From an uncultured Monoglobus sp. (lineage in GTDB: Bacteria; Bacillota; Clostridia; Monoglobales; Monoglobaceae), in NCBI GenBank assembly GCA_947630505.1, contig CANRHV010000012.1:1-53814 (forward strand): a stretch of 53,814 nt of DNA, written 5' to 3'. Shown here in pieces: positions 33,532 to 43,577 of the stretch. The notes below the pieces were generated by a model, which was given only the letters and a program-made list of their open reading frames with translations, searched no databases and was not told where the DNA came from. The translations under genes and the position numbers were made by a program. Position 1 is the first letter of the stretch; each line of letters begins with the position of its first letter.

Positions 33532-34824
33532 TTATTGCCGCACCACTTCGCCATCGGTTATTCCCTTGGTGTTTATTATTACCTCGTCGTATATCTCAAG
33601 CGTCTCGTCATAATCCGAGTTAAGCACGGGCTCGATTATCGCCCACTCCTTGTTGTTGTATATCAAATTCACGGGCACGAATCTGGCGACGCCGAGGCGC
33701 ACCACGTACACGCCCTGCTGTCCGTCTATCACTCTGAGCGACTCGGACGGCACTTTAAAGCCCTCGGCGCTCTCCACAAACAGCTCGGCTGACACCTTGC
33801 TGGTGGTATAGATAGAGTCGACATAGCTGCTCGAGTGGACCGTGACGGCCACGTTTCCGCCCTCGGGTCTTGAAATTTTGTCTACCGTGCCGTATATCAC
33901 CGAGTCGGACAAATCATAAAACTTCATTTTTATTGTCTGCCCTTCCTCAAAGTTGACGGCTTCTTTTTCGGATATTATACCCGAAAAATACCATTCATAA
34001 TTATTTATGACCTTGCACACATTCTCGCCCGCAGTGACCGTATCGTTCACCGAAACATCGGACGGTTTTAGACCGCTCAGGTAACCGGGCGTCGCGTTAT
34101 CGAGCATCGAGGTGCTCAGCGCTTCCTCGTATCCGTCAATATGCGACGAAAAGACACCGGGAGTCGGCGAATATATATACTGACCGCTGTACTCGCCCGA
34201 CGACTCCAGCGCGTGAAGCCGCGCCTGAAGCTCGCCCAGACGCTCCTCATCGGTTTTTCCGCCGCTTGTGGATGACTGCTTGGCGGCGATATATCCGTCG
34301 ATAATATCCTTCTCACTCGCTATATCCGAAAAATTGCCGCCGCTTCTTTTTCGCGCCATTTCCCGCGCCTGCTCGGCAATGCTGACCTCGATCCTGGAGG
34401 CGCTGCCCGAAAACACATCAGCCGAAACGCGCGCGTTTTCTATTTCGCTGATCTTCTTTTGTATATCGGCTATTTCCTCGATAGCCGCCGCGTTGACCGC
34501 GTTTTGATATACGGACGCAAGCGTGGCGCCTTCAATAACTCTTTCGCCCTCCTCGGCAACGCACTCAAAATATCCGTCCGCGGGAGACTCAACCAGCGTC
34601 TGGTCTCTGAAAATAAAACCGTCAGAGACGATATATTCCTCTATTTTTCCGTTAAGAGCGGTATATGTGCTGACAGCACTGCCCGCTCTGATAAACATCG
34701 TTATTATAAGAAAGAAAATTGCGAAAACCAGAACGAGCTTAGGTACCAAAAACATGCTCTTTTTAATTGTTCTTTTGCGCCTGTTACGCAATCTTTTATC
34801 TGAGTTGTCGGTAGTATTAGCCAC
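33532..34824 (-). CDS. HlyD-like membrane-fusion adaptor protein
   Basis: A 430-residue protein: a basic cytosolic start (RLRNRRKRTIKK), one transmembrane helix (about 26-46), a lipoyl/biotinyl-like half (ESPADGYFECVAEEGERVIEGATLASVY), a coiled-coil insert (about 110-195), the other half and a beta-barrel C-terminus. GTG 34824 is preferred because GGAGG is 7 bases upstream; the longer TTG start has none. It is the first gene of the yggS-sepF operon. No ABC ATPase or permease is in the window, so its partner is unknown; a cell-envelope role tied to division is inferred from context. Confidence 0.75.
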   Translation of the reverse strand: MANTTDNSDKRLRNRRKRTIKKSMFLVPKLVLVFAIFFLIITMFIRAGSAVSTYTALNGKIEEYIVSDGFIFRDQTLVESPADGYFECVAEEGERVIEGATLASVYQNAVNAAAIEEIADIQKKISEIENARVSADVFSGSASRIEVSIAEQAREMARKRSGGNFSDIASEKDIIDGYIAAKQSSTSGGKTDEERLGELQARLHALESSGEYSGQYIYSPTPGVFSSHIDGYEEALSTSMLDNATPGYLSGLKPSDVSVNDTVTAGENVCKVINNYEWYFSGIISEKEAVNFEEGQTIKMKFYDLSDSVIYGTVDKISRPEGGNVAVTVHSSSYVDSIYTTSKVSAELFVESAEGFKVPSESLRVIDGQQGVYVVRLGVARFVPVNLIYNNKEWAIIEPVLNSDYDETLEIYDEVIINTKGITDGEVVRQ

Positions 34825-34920
34825 AAGACTGCCTCCAATCAACTAACACTTTGGCAATCGCCGTTAAACTCCGCTAAGCCTTTCGTAATACGGAGCATAA
34901 ATATCCAGTATCACTAATAT

Positions 34921-34949
34921 ATTATAAATCGCCTACCGAATGATGTAAA
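34921..34949 (-). promoter_or_regulatory. Promoter of the hlyD-like-yggS-sepF-divIVA operon
   Basis: On the minus strand: TTTACA (34944-34949), a 17-base spacer, and TATAAT (34921-34926). It is the only good promoter seen before the gene at 34824. Confidence 0.65.
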
Positions 34950-34995
34950 TAATCCTCGCTGATTTGTTGAATAAATGTAACTTAATTGTAAAATA

Positions 34996-35059
34996 AAAAA
35001 GTCGTTTTCCGCCGCTCCCGATCAGTTTTCACATCACGGAAAGCCGAAAATGACTTTTT
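34996..35059 (-). terminator. Probable terminator of the mutSL-miaA operon
   Basis: AAAAAGTCGTTTTC (34996-35009) pairs with GAAAATGACTTTTT (35046-35059) with one mismatch and a 36-base loop, overlapping the miaA stop. T-rich sequence follows on the minus strand. The long loop makes it less than certain. Confidence 0.5.
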
Positions 35060-35930
35060 AAATATTTATTCGGATTATGTTTTTGTTTCGTTTAAACCAC
35101 GTTATCTGACGCTTGGCGTATCTTCGGGTCTCCTGTTTTATTTTTTCGACCGCGTCGTCAAAAGAGAGCTCGCCGCGTATATATTCCGCCATCTCTTTGT
35201 AGCCTATGGCCTGCATGGCCGTCGAGTTTATATCCGCTCCGTTTTCCAAAAGGCCCCGCACCTCGCCTTCAAGACCCGCCTTGATCATCATGTCGACCCT
35301 TATATTTATGCGCTCGTACAGTTCCTCGCGCGGACGGCTTATTTCATATATCTCCGCGTCATAAAGCGGCTCGCCTCTCTGCTCGACATCAAGCTCCGAC
35401 TTGGGCCTGCCGCTCAGATGATATATCTCAAGCGCCCGTATGACGCGGCGCACGTTGTTCGGGTGGATCTTTTCGGCCGACTCGGGGTCTACCCCGCGCA
35501 GCATGCCGTGCATATATTCCACGCCCTTTTCGTCGGCCAGTTTTTTCAGGCTCTCTCTGTACTCCGGGTCGCTTTTGGTTTCGGTAAAGCTGATATTGTT
35601 GACAACGCTGTCAAAATAAAGGCCGGTTCCACCGCAGAGTATCGGCAGTCTGCCGCGGCTTAAAATATCGTCGATGCACCCGCGCGCCATTTTCACGAAT
35701 TTTGCGGCGCTGAAATCCTCATTCACGTCGCAGATGTCTATCATGTGGTGAGGCACGCCGCGCATCTCATCTTTTGTCGGCTTGGCGGTGCCTATGTCCA
35801 TGCCGCGGTATATCTGCATCGAGTCGCAGGAGACCACCTCGCCGTTTTTTTCAAGGGCCAATCTCACAGCGTAATCGGTTTTTCCCGAGGCTGTGGGGCC
35901 GACGACCCCGACTATTTTCGGCTTGCTCAC
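35058..35930 (-). CDS. miaA: tRNA dimethylallyltransferase
   Basis: A 290-residue enzyme that adds a dimethylallyl group to A37 of tRNAs reading UNN codons. P-loop GPTASGKT (11-18), CDSMQIYRGMDIGTAKP, GGTGLY and the C-terminal RRYAKRQITWFKRN are characteristic. It starts with GTG after AGGAGG and lies 13 bases beyond mutL. Its product is modified further by MiaB, encoded in the same operon. Confidence 0.96.
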   Translation of the reverse strand: MSKPKIVGVVGPTASGKTDYAVRLALEKNGEVVSCDSMQIYRGMDIGTAKPTKDEMRGVPHHMIDICDVNEDFSAAKFVKMARGCIDDILSRGRLPILCGGTGLYFDSVVNNISFTETKSDPEYRESLKKLADEKGVEYMHGMLRGVDPESAEKIHPNNVRRVIRALEIYHLSGRPKSELDVEQRGEPLYDAEIYEISRPREELYERINIRVDMMIKAGLEGEVRGLLENGADINSTAMQAIGYKEMAEYIRGELSFDDAVEKIKQETRRYAKRQITWFKRNKNIIRINI

Positions 35931-35943
35931 AGCAATGCCTCCT

Positions 35944-37881
35944 TTACACTATCCGACCGAACATTTTTTCGATCTTTGTTTTGGAAAGGCTTATGACTAT
36001 CGGCCGCCCGTGGGGACAGGTCTTGATCCCGCGCCTGCGCAGGTCCTCGACCTGCTCGACCACCTTGTTCATCTCGGGCAATGAAAGCCTGTCGCCGCCC
36101 TTTATCGCCTTTTTGCATGAGATCATATCGAGGGCTTTTTCCTCAAAATCCGCCACCGGATGCCTGATATTGTCCAAAATCGCGTTTAATATCTCATACA
36201 GCAGCGACTTTATCTCCTCGTCGGGTGCGATTATGGGCGTCTCATTGATCACTATCGAGCCGCCGCCGAAATCCGCTATCTCAAAGCCGAATTTTTTGAA
36301 GGTCTCAAGATTTTCCATGACCGCGCCGTACTCGGCGTGGCTGAGGCTGACGGCTATCGGCGTAAGCAGCAGCTGCGACAGCCTCTCGTTTTTGCGGTAC
36401 GCCTCTTTAAGCTCCTCGAACCCGAATCTCTCGTGAGCCGCGTGCTGGTCTATCAGATACATTTTGTCGCTCGACGCCAGGATTATGTAAGTGTTAAACA
36501 CCTGACCGATTATCTTGCAATCGGAAAATAACGCGGCGTCGGGCTCGTCGAGCCCCAGCTGAACGTCAAAATCATTGGCGTCCGCGGCGGGACTTGAATC
36601 GCCGCCGATATCGTCCGCCTTATCAAGCGGAGGAATATCATCCGTCTTATCGACGGGGCGGATATCCTCGAGCCGCGGAATATTTTCCGCTTCGCTTTCG
36701 GAAACAACCTTTTCTGGCATATGAATTCCGCCCGTTATTTTGGGCTTGGTATATTCAAGATAGTCGCGCACGACCTTTTTGTTTATTTTCTCACTCTCGC
36801 GCGGAAGGTATGCGCTCGCTCCGCTGTCTCTCAGAACCGCGCGGCTCTTTTTCGCGTCTTTGCTTTGCTCCGATTTTTCGGCGGGTCTGCCGCCGTAGAG
36901 AGCGTTTTTCATCGCGTGGTAAATTATGTCGTAGAGCGCCTTCTCGTTGGCGAACTTGACCTCGGTTTTCGCGGGGTGCACATTGACGTCGACAAGCTCA
37001 GGCGGCATTTTTATGTCAAGCACAAAAAACGGGAACCTGCCGACCATAAGGGCGTTGCGAAACGCTTCCTCGGCTATCTTGGCTATGACGTGATTTTTAA
37101 TATATCTGCCGTTGACAAACACCGTCTGTTTTGTTCGGTTGCCGAACGACAGCTGCTCGGGCCGCCCCGCCGCTCCGTTGACGCGGACGCCGCCCTCGGC
37201 GTAGTCAACGGGCATGACCGCCTTCGCGAATTTCAGGCCGTAGACCTTGAGTATCACGTTTTTTATGTCGCCGTCGCCGCTTGTGACAAACACCGTGCTG
37301 CCGTCGCAGATATACTCAAAGGCGATATCGGGCTTTGAGAGCGCCAGCCTTGTCATAAGGTCGGACACATAGCCCGCCTCGGTGCTGTCTTTTTTCAAAA
37401 ACTTCATGCGGGCGGGAACGTTTAAAAACAAATCCTCGACCGACATTATCGTGCCGACGCCGCAGGCGATCTCGTCCGCCTCGCCGCACACGCCGTGATC
37501 AACGACATAGTGGGCGCCAAGCTCCTCTGTCTCGGTTCTGGTTATGACCTCTACTCTCGCCACGGCGCAGATGCTTGACAGCGCCTCGCCGCGAAAGCCC
37601 ATGGTGGATATGCTGTAGAGATCGCTCTCGCTTCTCAGCTTGCTGGTCGCGTGGCGCAGAAACGCGGTCTTGACCTGCTCCTTCGGTATTCCGCAACCGT
37701 TGTCGGTGACGCGTATCAGCTTGACGCCGCCGTTTTTTATCTCAACGGTGATCTTGTCCGCCCCCGCGTCGATGGCGTTTTCGGTCAGTTCCTTGACGAC
37801 GGCGCTCGGCCGCTCCGCCACCTCTCCGGCGGCTATTTTGTCGGCCACCTCCTCGGGAAGCACCCGTATTTCATTCGGCAT
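35944..37881 (-). CDS. mutL: DNA mismatch repair protein MutL with endonuclease motif
   Basis: A 645-residue GHKL ATPase that couples MutS to strand incision. The N-terminus has KIAAGEVAERPSAVVKELTENAIDAGA, VTDNGCGI and STMGFRGEAL. The C-terminal domain contains DQHAAHERFGFEE, the DQHA(X)2E(X)4E endonuclease signature, plus SCKKAIKGGD and CPHGRP, as in organisms without MutH. ATG 37881 is chosen after GGGGTGA. A charged, Asp/Pro-rich linker (about 370-440) joins the halves. It is 19 bases after mutS. Confidence 0.96.
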   Translation of the reverse strand: MPNEIRVLPEEVADKIAAGEVAERPSAVVKELTENAIDAGADKITVEIKNGGVKLIRVTDNGCGIPKEQVKTAFLRHATSKLRSESDLYSISTMGFRGEALSSICAVARVEVITRTETEELGAHYVVDHGVCGEADEIACGVGTIMSVEDLFLNVPARMKFLKKDSTEAGYVSDLMTRLALSKPDIAFEYICDGSTVFVTSGDGDIKNVILKVYGLKFAKAVMPVDYAEGGVRVNGAAGRPEQLSFGNRTKQTVFVNGRYIKNHVIAKIAEEAFRNALMVGRFPFFVLDIKMPPELVDVNVHPAKTEVKFANEKALYDIIYHAMKNALYGGRPAEKSEQSKDAKKSRAVLRDSGASAYLPRESEKINKKVVRDYLEYTKPKITGGIHMPEKVVSESEAENIPRLEDIRPVDKTDDIPPLDKADDIGGDSSPAADANDFDVQLGLDEPDAALFSDCKIIGQVFNTYIILASSDKMYLIDQHAAHERFGFEELKEAYRKNERLSQLLLTPIAVSLSHAEYGAVMENLETFKKFGFEIADFGGGSIVINETPIIAPDEEIKSLLYEILNAILDNIRHPVADFEEKALDMISCKKAIKGGDRLSLPEMNKVVEQVEDLRRRGIKTCPHGRPIVISLSKTKIEKMFGRIV

Positions 37882-37900
37882 GGTTTTCACCCCTTATGTT

Positions 37901-40540
37901 TTACTCATTTTGCGCCTCGGCCTTAAGCTCGTATAATTTTGTAAGCGCCTCGATCGGCGTTATCGTGTTCAGATCCATCTGTTTCAGCTTCGACACAACG
38001 GGGCTTTCGGCTTGAGCGAAAAAGTCAAGCTGATTTTCGTCCCGTTTTTTTTGCTTGTCGGCAGCTGTTCTGATATTCTTTGTGCTTACCTGCTTTTTGT
38101 CGCGGCTCTCAAGATCGGCGGCTATCTCCTTGGCGCGGCGGATCACGGATTTTTTGACTCCCGCCAGCGCGGCGACCTCAACGCCGTAGCTCTCGTCGGC
38201 TCCTCCTCTTATGATTTTTCTGAGGAAGGTTATGTTGTCACCCTTTTTGCGCGCCGCAATGCAGTAGTTCTTTACGTTCTTTATCTTGTCCTCAAGCTCG
38301 GTCAGCTCGTGGTAGTGGGTCGCGAACAAGGTTTTCGCGCCGCACTTTTTCACGTCGGCTATGTACTCGACGACAGCCCGGGCAATGCTCAGTCCGTCGT
38401 AGGTGCTGGTTCCTCTGCCGATCTCGTCGAGGATTATCAAGCTGTTTCTTGTGGCGTTGTTTAAAATATACGCCACCTCTTTCATCTCGACCATGAACGT
38501 ACTGTCGCCGGAGCTCAAATCATCGCTTGCGCCCACGCGGGTGAATATCCGATCAACAATTCCGATCTCCGCCGAGGCGGCAGGAACGAAGCTTCCCATC
38601 TGCGCCATAAGGGCTATAACGGCGATCTGCCGCATGTATGTGGATTTTCCCGCCATGTTGGGGCCCGTTATGATCGCAATCTGGTTCTCGCGGTTGTCAA
38701 GCTCCGCGTCGTTCGGGATAAACAGCGCCGAGCGGTTCAGCGCCTCCACCACCGGGTGGCGGCCGTCTTTTATCACTATTCTGTCGGAGTTTGTCATGAC
38801 CGGCATGACGTAGTTCCGCTCCTCTGCGACCTTGGCAAGAGAGCTCAGCACGTCGATCATTGCCACCGCCGAGGCGGTCTCGCGCACGCGCTCGCAGCTC
38901 TCGCCCACTTTGTCGCGCACGCGGCAGAACATCTCATACTCAAGATCGGTCACCTTGGAGTCGGCGTTTAATATCTGCTCCTCCAGCTCTTTTATCTTTG
39001 GCGTTATATATCTCTCGCCGTTTACCAATGTCTGTTTTCTTATAAAATAATCGGGCACGTTTTCGGTCTGGGCGTTGCTGACCTCTATGTAATAGCCGAA
39101 AACCTTGTTAAATCCCAGTCTCATGGTTTTGATCCCGGTGTTTTTCTTTTCCTCCTCAACCATATCGATCAACCATTTGCGACCGTTGTCCCGCAGATCG
39201 CGCAGCTTGTCAATCTCCTCGTCCGCTCCGGTTTTTATCATGTTTCCGTTTCTCAGCGAGACAGGCGCCTCGGGGTCGATAGATTCAAATATCAGCTGCC
39301 TCAGATCGCTCAGATCGTCCAGACGGCGCAGTTGCTCCCGTATCAGCTTGCTGTCGCAGCCGCCGAGCAGCTTTTTAAGCGCGGGCAGGTTCTCAAACGA
39401 ATTCATCAGATTCAGCAGATCATGACAATTTGCTGTTTTGTACGCGACCTTGGTTATCGTTCGCTCTATATCCTTTATGCCGCTCAGCAGCTCGGCCGTT
39501 TCCTCCCGCAACATCGGGTTTTTGAAAAACTCGTCTACCGCTATGTGGCGGTTGGTTATCGCTATTCGATTGAGCAGCGGCGCGGTTATCATTCTGCGCA
39601 GCATGCGGCTTCCCATCGCGGTTCGGGTGCGGCTCAGCACGCTGAGCAGACTGCCTCTAAAGCTTCCGCCTCTGATAGTCTCTGTGATCTCCAGATTCCT
39701 CATGCTGTACGCATCGATCAGCATGGTCGGGCTCTCGCTTATTATCTCGGGTGTTTTTATGTTTTTAAGCTCGGTTTTCTGGGTCTCGGTCAAAAATGCC
39801 AGCGCGCCGCCCATAGCGCGGTACATCATACTGCGGCCAAGCTTCAGATCGCCCGCCGTCTCGTCTCCGAAACGCTCGGGCACCGTCTTGTCGGCCTGCT
39901 CCTCGGAAAACGCCCAATCGTAGTAATTGCGCACAAAGCAACCGAACCTGTTTTTGATATCCTCGACAAATCCCGTGTTTTCGTAGGCCTCAAGATTCAT
40001 TATAATTTCAACGGGACTGAACCGCGTGAGCGCGTCAATGGTCTTGCTCACCGCGTCGTCTCCGAAATATTCTCCGGCGTAGGTCTCGCCCGTGGTTATA
40101 TCGGCGAAAACAAGCCCAAAAGCGCCGCCGCTTTTCGCGAAGGCGCACAGGTAGTTATTCTTCTTGTCGTCAAGGGCGGCCGTGTCCATTATCGTGCCCG
40201 GGGTTATCACGCGGATAACCTCGCGGCGGACTATGCCCTTGGCCTCGGCGGGATCCTCCGCCTGCTCGCACACCGCCACGTTGTAGCCGGCGGCCACGAG
40301 CTTTACTATATAACTATCCACAGAATGGAAAGGCACGCCGCACATGGGCGCCTTTTCCTCAAGGCCGCAGGCGCGGCCCGTCAGAGCTATGTCAAGGACC
40401 TTGGACGCGGTAAGCGCGTCCTCGAAAAACATCTCGTAGAAATCCCCCAGGCGATATAGCAGTATGCTGTCGGGATAATTGTCCTTGACCTCAAAATACT
40501 GACGCATCATCGGCGTCAGATTGTTTTTGTCTATTATCAT
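37901..40540 (-). CDS. mutS: DNA mismatch repair protein MutS
   Basis: An 879-residue mismatch-binding ATPase. The N-terminal mismatch-reading motif is GDFYEMFFEDA; the Walker A is TGPNMAGKSTYMRQ, followed by GDSTFMVEM, the DEIGRGTSTYDGLSIARAV Walker B region and FATHYHEL. The start at 40540 overlaps the TGA of the upstream ricA-like gene by one base; ATG 40549 is a possible alternative, three codons longer. Directly upstream of mutL in the operon. Confidence 0.96.
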   Translation of the reverse strand: MIIDKNNLTPMMRQYFEVKDNYPDSILLYRLGDFYEMFFEDALTASKVLDIALTGRACGLEEKAPMCGVPFHSVDSYIVKLVAAGYNVAVCEQAEDPAEAKGIVRREVIRVITPGTIMDTAALDDKKNNYLCAFAKSGGAFGLVFADITTGETYAGEYFGDDAVSKTIDALTRFSPVEIIMNLEAYENTGFVEDIKNRFGCFVRNYYDWAFSEEQADKTVPERFGDETAGDLKLGRSMMYRAMGGALAFLTETQKTELKNIKTPEIISESPTMLIDAYSMRNLEITETIRGGSFRGSLLSVLSRTRTAMGSRMLRRMITAPLLNRIAITNRHIAVDEFFKNPMLREETAELLSGIKDIERTITKVAYKTANCHDLLNLMNSFENLPALKKLLGGCDSKLIREQLRRLDDLSDLRQLIFESIDPEAPVSLRNGNMIKTGADEEIDKLRDLRDNGRKWLIDMVEEEKKNTGIKTMRLGFNKVFGYYIEVSNAQTENVPDYFIRKQTLVNGERYITPKIKELEEQILNADSKVTDLEYEMFCRVRDKVGESCERVRETASAVAMIDVLSSLAKVAEERNYVMPVMTNSDRIVIKDGRHPVVEALNRSALFIPNDAELDNRENQIAIITGPNMAGKSTYMRQIAVIALMAQMGSFVPAASAEIGIVDRIFTRVGASDDLSSGDSTFMVEMKEVAYILNNATRNSLIILDEIGRGTSTYDGLSIARAVVEYIADVKKCGAKTLFATHYHELTELEDKIKNVKNYCIAARKKGDNITFLRKIIRGGADESYGVEVAALAGVKKSVIRRAKEIAADLESRDKKQVSTKNIRTAADKQKKRDENQLDFFAQAESPVVSKLKQMDLNTITPIEALTKLYELKAEAQNE

Positions 40541-40932
40541 CAGTGACATCCGCCGCAGGTCGCGCAGCTTCCGCTACAGCCCTCCTGCTCTCCCGCGATA
40601 AAGTGCTTGAGTATTCCGTCCATGCGGCCCAGCAGCATTTCGTAATCCCTGGCGGCCTCCAGATATTCCTTGATTATCGGATTCACCGTCAGCTTTTCAA
40701 ACTCGCGCTGGAGATAGTCGTTGACCTCCTGCGCTTCCTCCTTTGTGGGGGTCTTGTTTGAATACTCAGCCATTTTTTCCTCTCTGATTCTGTTGTAGTT
40801 ATCGATCAGGCCCTTTGCCTCGTCGTCCTCCAAAAGAGCGCGGCCGGTCTCGTCGGAGCGTTTTTTTGTCTCGCTGCTTCTTATGAGCTCGCCCAGCTCT
40901 CTCGCCTTTTCGAAAATTTCCTCGTTTTGCAT
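40540..40932 (-). CDS. YlbF/YmcA-family protein, RicA-like, with Cys-rich tail
   Basis: A 130-residue all-helical Com_YlbF-family protein. Its place between miaB and mutS equals that of ymcA/ricA in Bacillus, where Ric proteins form a complex that helps RNase Y process mRNAs and carries Fe-S clusters. The C-terminus GCSGSCATCGGCH has four Cys and could bind a metal or cluster. The other Ric partners are not in the window. GGAG precedes the ATG at 40932. Confidence 0.82.
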   Translation of the reverse strand: MQNEEIFEKARELGELIRSSETKKRSDETGRALLEDDEAKGLIDNYNRIREEKMAEYSNKTPTKEEAQEVNDYLQREFEKLTVNPIIKEYLEAARDYEMLLGRMDGILKHFIAGEQEGCSGSCATCGGCH

Positions 40933-40953
40933 ATATTTATCTCCTTTGAATTA

Positions 40954-42396
40954 TTATCCGTTGATTATCTCACCGATGAGCGACCATGTCTGAGCGCCCG
41001 TTATCCTGACATTAACAAGCTCGCCTGTCAGCGCGTCCTTCTCGCAGTCTGTGAGGTTCGGGCAGCCGATATTCACGATCTTTCCGCCCTCGGTCCTGCC
41101 GGTCACTGTCTCGGGGTTGGTTTTGCTCCGTCCCTCGATGAGCACGATCTGCTCGGTATCTATATATTTCAGGTTCTTTTGCTTTGAGATCTCGTTCTGC
41201 ACCTTGAGCATCTCGTCAAAATTCCTGTGCTTTTCCTCGTCTGTCAGGCAGTCGGGCATTTCCGCAGCGGGCGTGCCCACGCGCCTTGAATATATAAACG
41301 AGAATATCATGTCGTACTCCGCCTCGCGCAGCGCGCTGAGCGTCTCGGCAAAATCCTCGTTCGTCTCGCCGGGAAACCCGCAAATTATGTCGGTCGTCAG
41401 CACTATATCGGGCATCGCCGCCCGAATTTTGCGCAGCTTTTCCATATACTCGGCTCGGGTGTATTTTCGGTTCATCGCCTTTAGCACCCTGTCGGAGCCC
41501 GACTGTATCGGCAGATGCAGCTGCTTGCAGATCTTGGGTTCCTCCGCCATCGTTTTGATAAGCTCGTCCGATATGTCCTTGGGGTGGCTGGTCATAAAGC
41601 GTATGCGCTCAATGCCGTCGATTTTGCATACCTCCCGCAGCAATCCGGCGAACGTGAGGCCGCCGCTCAGGTCGTTTCCGTAGGAATTGACGTTTTGGCC
41701 CAGCAGCATAATTTCGCGGTAGCCCTGATTCGCGACGCTCTCGCACTCGGCAAGTATGTTTTCGGCCGAGCGGCTGCGCTCTCTGCCGCGAACGTATGGC
41801 ACCACGCAATATGTGCAAAAGTTGTTGCAGCCGTACATGATCGGCACTTTAGCAAGAGGCGGAACATCCCGCTCAAGCGGCACGTTTTCAACGATATCTC
41901 CCCTCTCGCCCTCTATGTCAACGACCCTGCCGCCCTCTAAGGCCTCGCAGAGTATCTGAGGAAATCTGTAGAGCGCGTGGGTGCCGAACACCATGTCCAC
42001 ATGCTTATATTTTTTCCCGATAGTCTCGGCGATATGCTTCTGCTGTATCATGCAGCCGCAAACTCCGATGAGCATATCCGGATTCCTGCGCTTGTTGTGT
42101 TTCAGCGCGCCGAGGTTTCCAAACACCTTGAGCTCGGCGTTTTCGCGCACGGCGCAGGTATTGAATATCACAAGGTCCGCGCCCTCGACGGAACCAACAA
42201 GTCTGTAGCCCATGTCACGCAGCATTCCCGAAAGCTTCTCGGAATCGCTGACGTTCTGCTGGCAGCCGTAGGTCTCAACAAACGCCGCGGGCGGAACCTC
42301 CCTCATACGGTTAAGCTCCAGGACCCGCGCCATAAAATCTCTCTGCCGCGCGGGAGCCGAAGCCCCCAACGCGGCGGAACTATTCAAATTATTCAT
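40954..42396 (-). CDS. miaB: tRNA-2-methylthio-N6-dimethylallyladenosine synthase
   Basis: A 480-residue radical-SAM methylthiotransferase that completes the A37 modification begun by MiaA. The N-terminal UPF0004 domain has three cluster Cys (ETYGCQQN, NTCAVRE, GVCGCM), followed by the radical SAM motif CNNFCTYC and a C-terminal TRAM domain. The start lies one base after the prs stop; the GGAGAG site is a little far, so coupling with prs is likely. The first 30 residues are poorly conserved, so a later start is possible. Confidence 0.95.
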   Translation of the reverse strand: MNNLNSSAALGASAPARQRDFMARVLELNRMREVPPAAFVETYGCQQNVSDSEKLSGMLRDMGYRLVGSVEGADLVIFNTCAVRENAELKVFGNLGALKHNKRRNPDMLIGVCGCMIQQKHIAETIGKKYKHVDMVFGTHALYRFPQILCEALEGGRVVDIEGERGDIVENVPLERDVPPLAKVPIMYGCNNFCTYCVVPYVRGRERSRSAENILAECESVANQGYREIMLLGQNVNSYGNDLSGGLTFAGLLREVCKIDGIERIRFMTSHPKDISDELIKTMAEEPKICKQLHLPIQSGSDRVLKAMNRKYTRAEYMEKLRKIRAAMPDIVLTTDIICGFPGETNEDFAETLSALREAEYDMIFSFIYSRRVGTPAAEMPDCLTDEEKHRNFDEMLKVQNEISKQKNLKYIDTEQIVLIEGRSKTNPETVTGRTEGGKIVNIGCPNLTDCEKDALTGELVNVRITGAQTWSLIGEIING

Positions 42397-42397
42397 G

Positions 42398-43540
42398 CTA
42401 TACCGTCTCTCCGGATTTATATCTTTCCAGAATTCTGTTGATCTTCTTCATCGGCGTGAGCAGCTCGCTGATCGAGCAGTCGCCGTTAAGCTGCCTTATG
42501 ATAAGGCCGATAAACTTCGACATATCGACCTCGTGGTACCACTCGCAGTCCTTGAGCTCGGGGCGCCTGTAGACCGTGTTTGTGGTAAACACCGCGTCGA
42601 TCAGACCCTCGGCGTAGGCCTTGTTGAACTTCTCGACTCCCTCGGTGAAAAGGCCGAAGGACGAGAACACGATAACTCGTTTCGCGTGGCGCTTTTTGAG
42701 CTCCTTGGCAACGTCCAACAGCGACTCGCCCGAGGCGATCATATCGTCGACCACTATAACGTTTTTGTCGTTTATGTCTTTTCCCAAAAACTGATGAGCC
42801 ACGATCGGGTTCTTGCCGTTTACCACTCTTGAGTAGTCGCGGCGCTTGTAGAACATAACAAGGTCCATGCTCAGCACCGACGAATAATACATACATCTGC
42901 CCATCGCTCCCTCGTCGGGCGACACGATAAGCGTTTCGTCGGGTTTTAAAATAATATCCGAGTTGTATCTGAGGCACGCCTTTATCATCTGATACGTGGG
43001 ACGCACGTTCTCGAAGCTCTTTAGAGGTATCGCGTTTTGCACTCTCGAGTCGTGGGCGTCAAACGTGATAAAATTGTCGACTCCCATGTTCGTCAGCTCC
43101 TGAAGCATCATTGCCGCGTCCAGAGACTCGCGGGCGATCCTTCTGTGCTGTCTGCCCTCGTACATCATCGGCATGATAACCGTTATGCGCTTGGCCTTGC
43201 CGCCCAGAGCCGAGATTATTCTCTTTAAGTCCTGATAGTGGTCGTCGGGGCTCATGGGGTGGTCGGCGCCGTACATCTTGTAGGTCACGCCGTAGTTGAA
43301 CGGATCACATATAATGTAAATATCATAAGTTCTTACCGAGTGGGAAATAACGGCTTTGGCCTCGCCCGTGCCGAAACGCGAGCATGTTGCGGGGATCAGA
43401 AACGAGCCCGTCTCTATGCCGCTTTTGGCGCAGAAGTTTATAAGGTGCCTGTCCACCTTTTCGGCCAGCTCCTCGCAGCCTTTCATGCCGATGATTCCCA
43501 GTCTGTCCAGGTTGTAAGCTTGCAATGGATTCTCTTGCAT
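42398..43540 (-). CDS. prs: Ribose-phosphate pyrophosphokinase (PRPP synthetase)
   Basis: A 380-residue enzyme that makes PRPP from ribose 5-phosphate and ATP. It is a divergent, longer Clostridia-type form: the PRPP-binding loop VIVVDDMIASGESLLDVA and the MYEGRQHRRIARESLDA flexible loop are clear. It lies 37 bases after pncB, whose product uses PRPP. The ATG follows AAAGGA. Confidence 0.93.
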   Translation of the reverse strand: MQENPLQAYNLDRLGIIGMKGCEELAEKVDRHLINFCAKSGIETGSFLIPATCSRFGTGEAKAVISHSVRTYDIYIICDPFNYGVTYKMYGADHPMSPDDHYQDLKRIISALGGKAKRITVIMPMMYEGRQHRRIARESLDAAMMLQELTNMGVDNFITFDAHDSRVQNAIPLKSFENVRPTYQMIKACLRYNSDIILKPDETLIVSPDEGAMGRCMYYSSVLSMDLVMFYKRRDYSRVVNGKNPIVAHQFLGKDINDKNVIVVDDMIASGESLLDVAKELKKRHAKRVIVFSSFGLFTEGVEKFNKAYAEGLIDAVFTTNTVYRRPELKDCEWYHEVDMSKFIGLIIRQLNGDCSISELLTPMKKINRILERYKSGETV

Positions 43541-43577
43541 TATAATATCCTTTCTTTATGTAAGATAAATTAATTGG

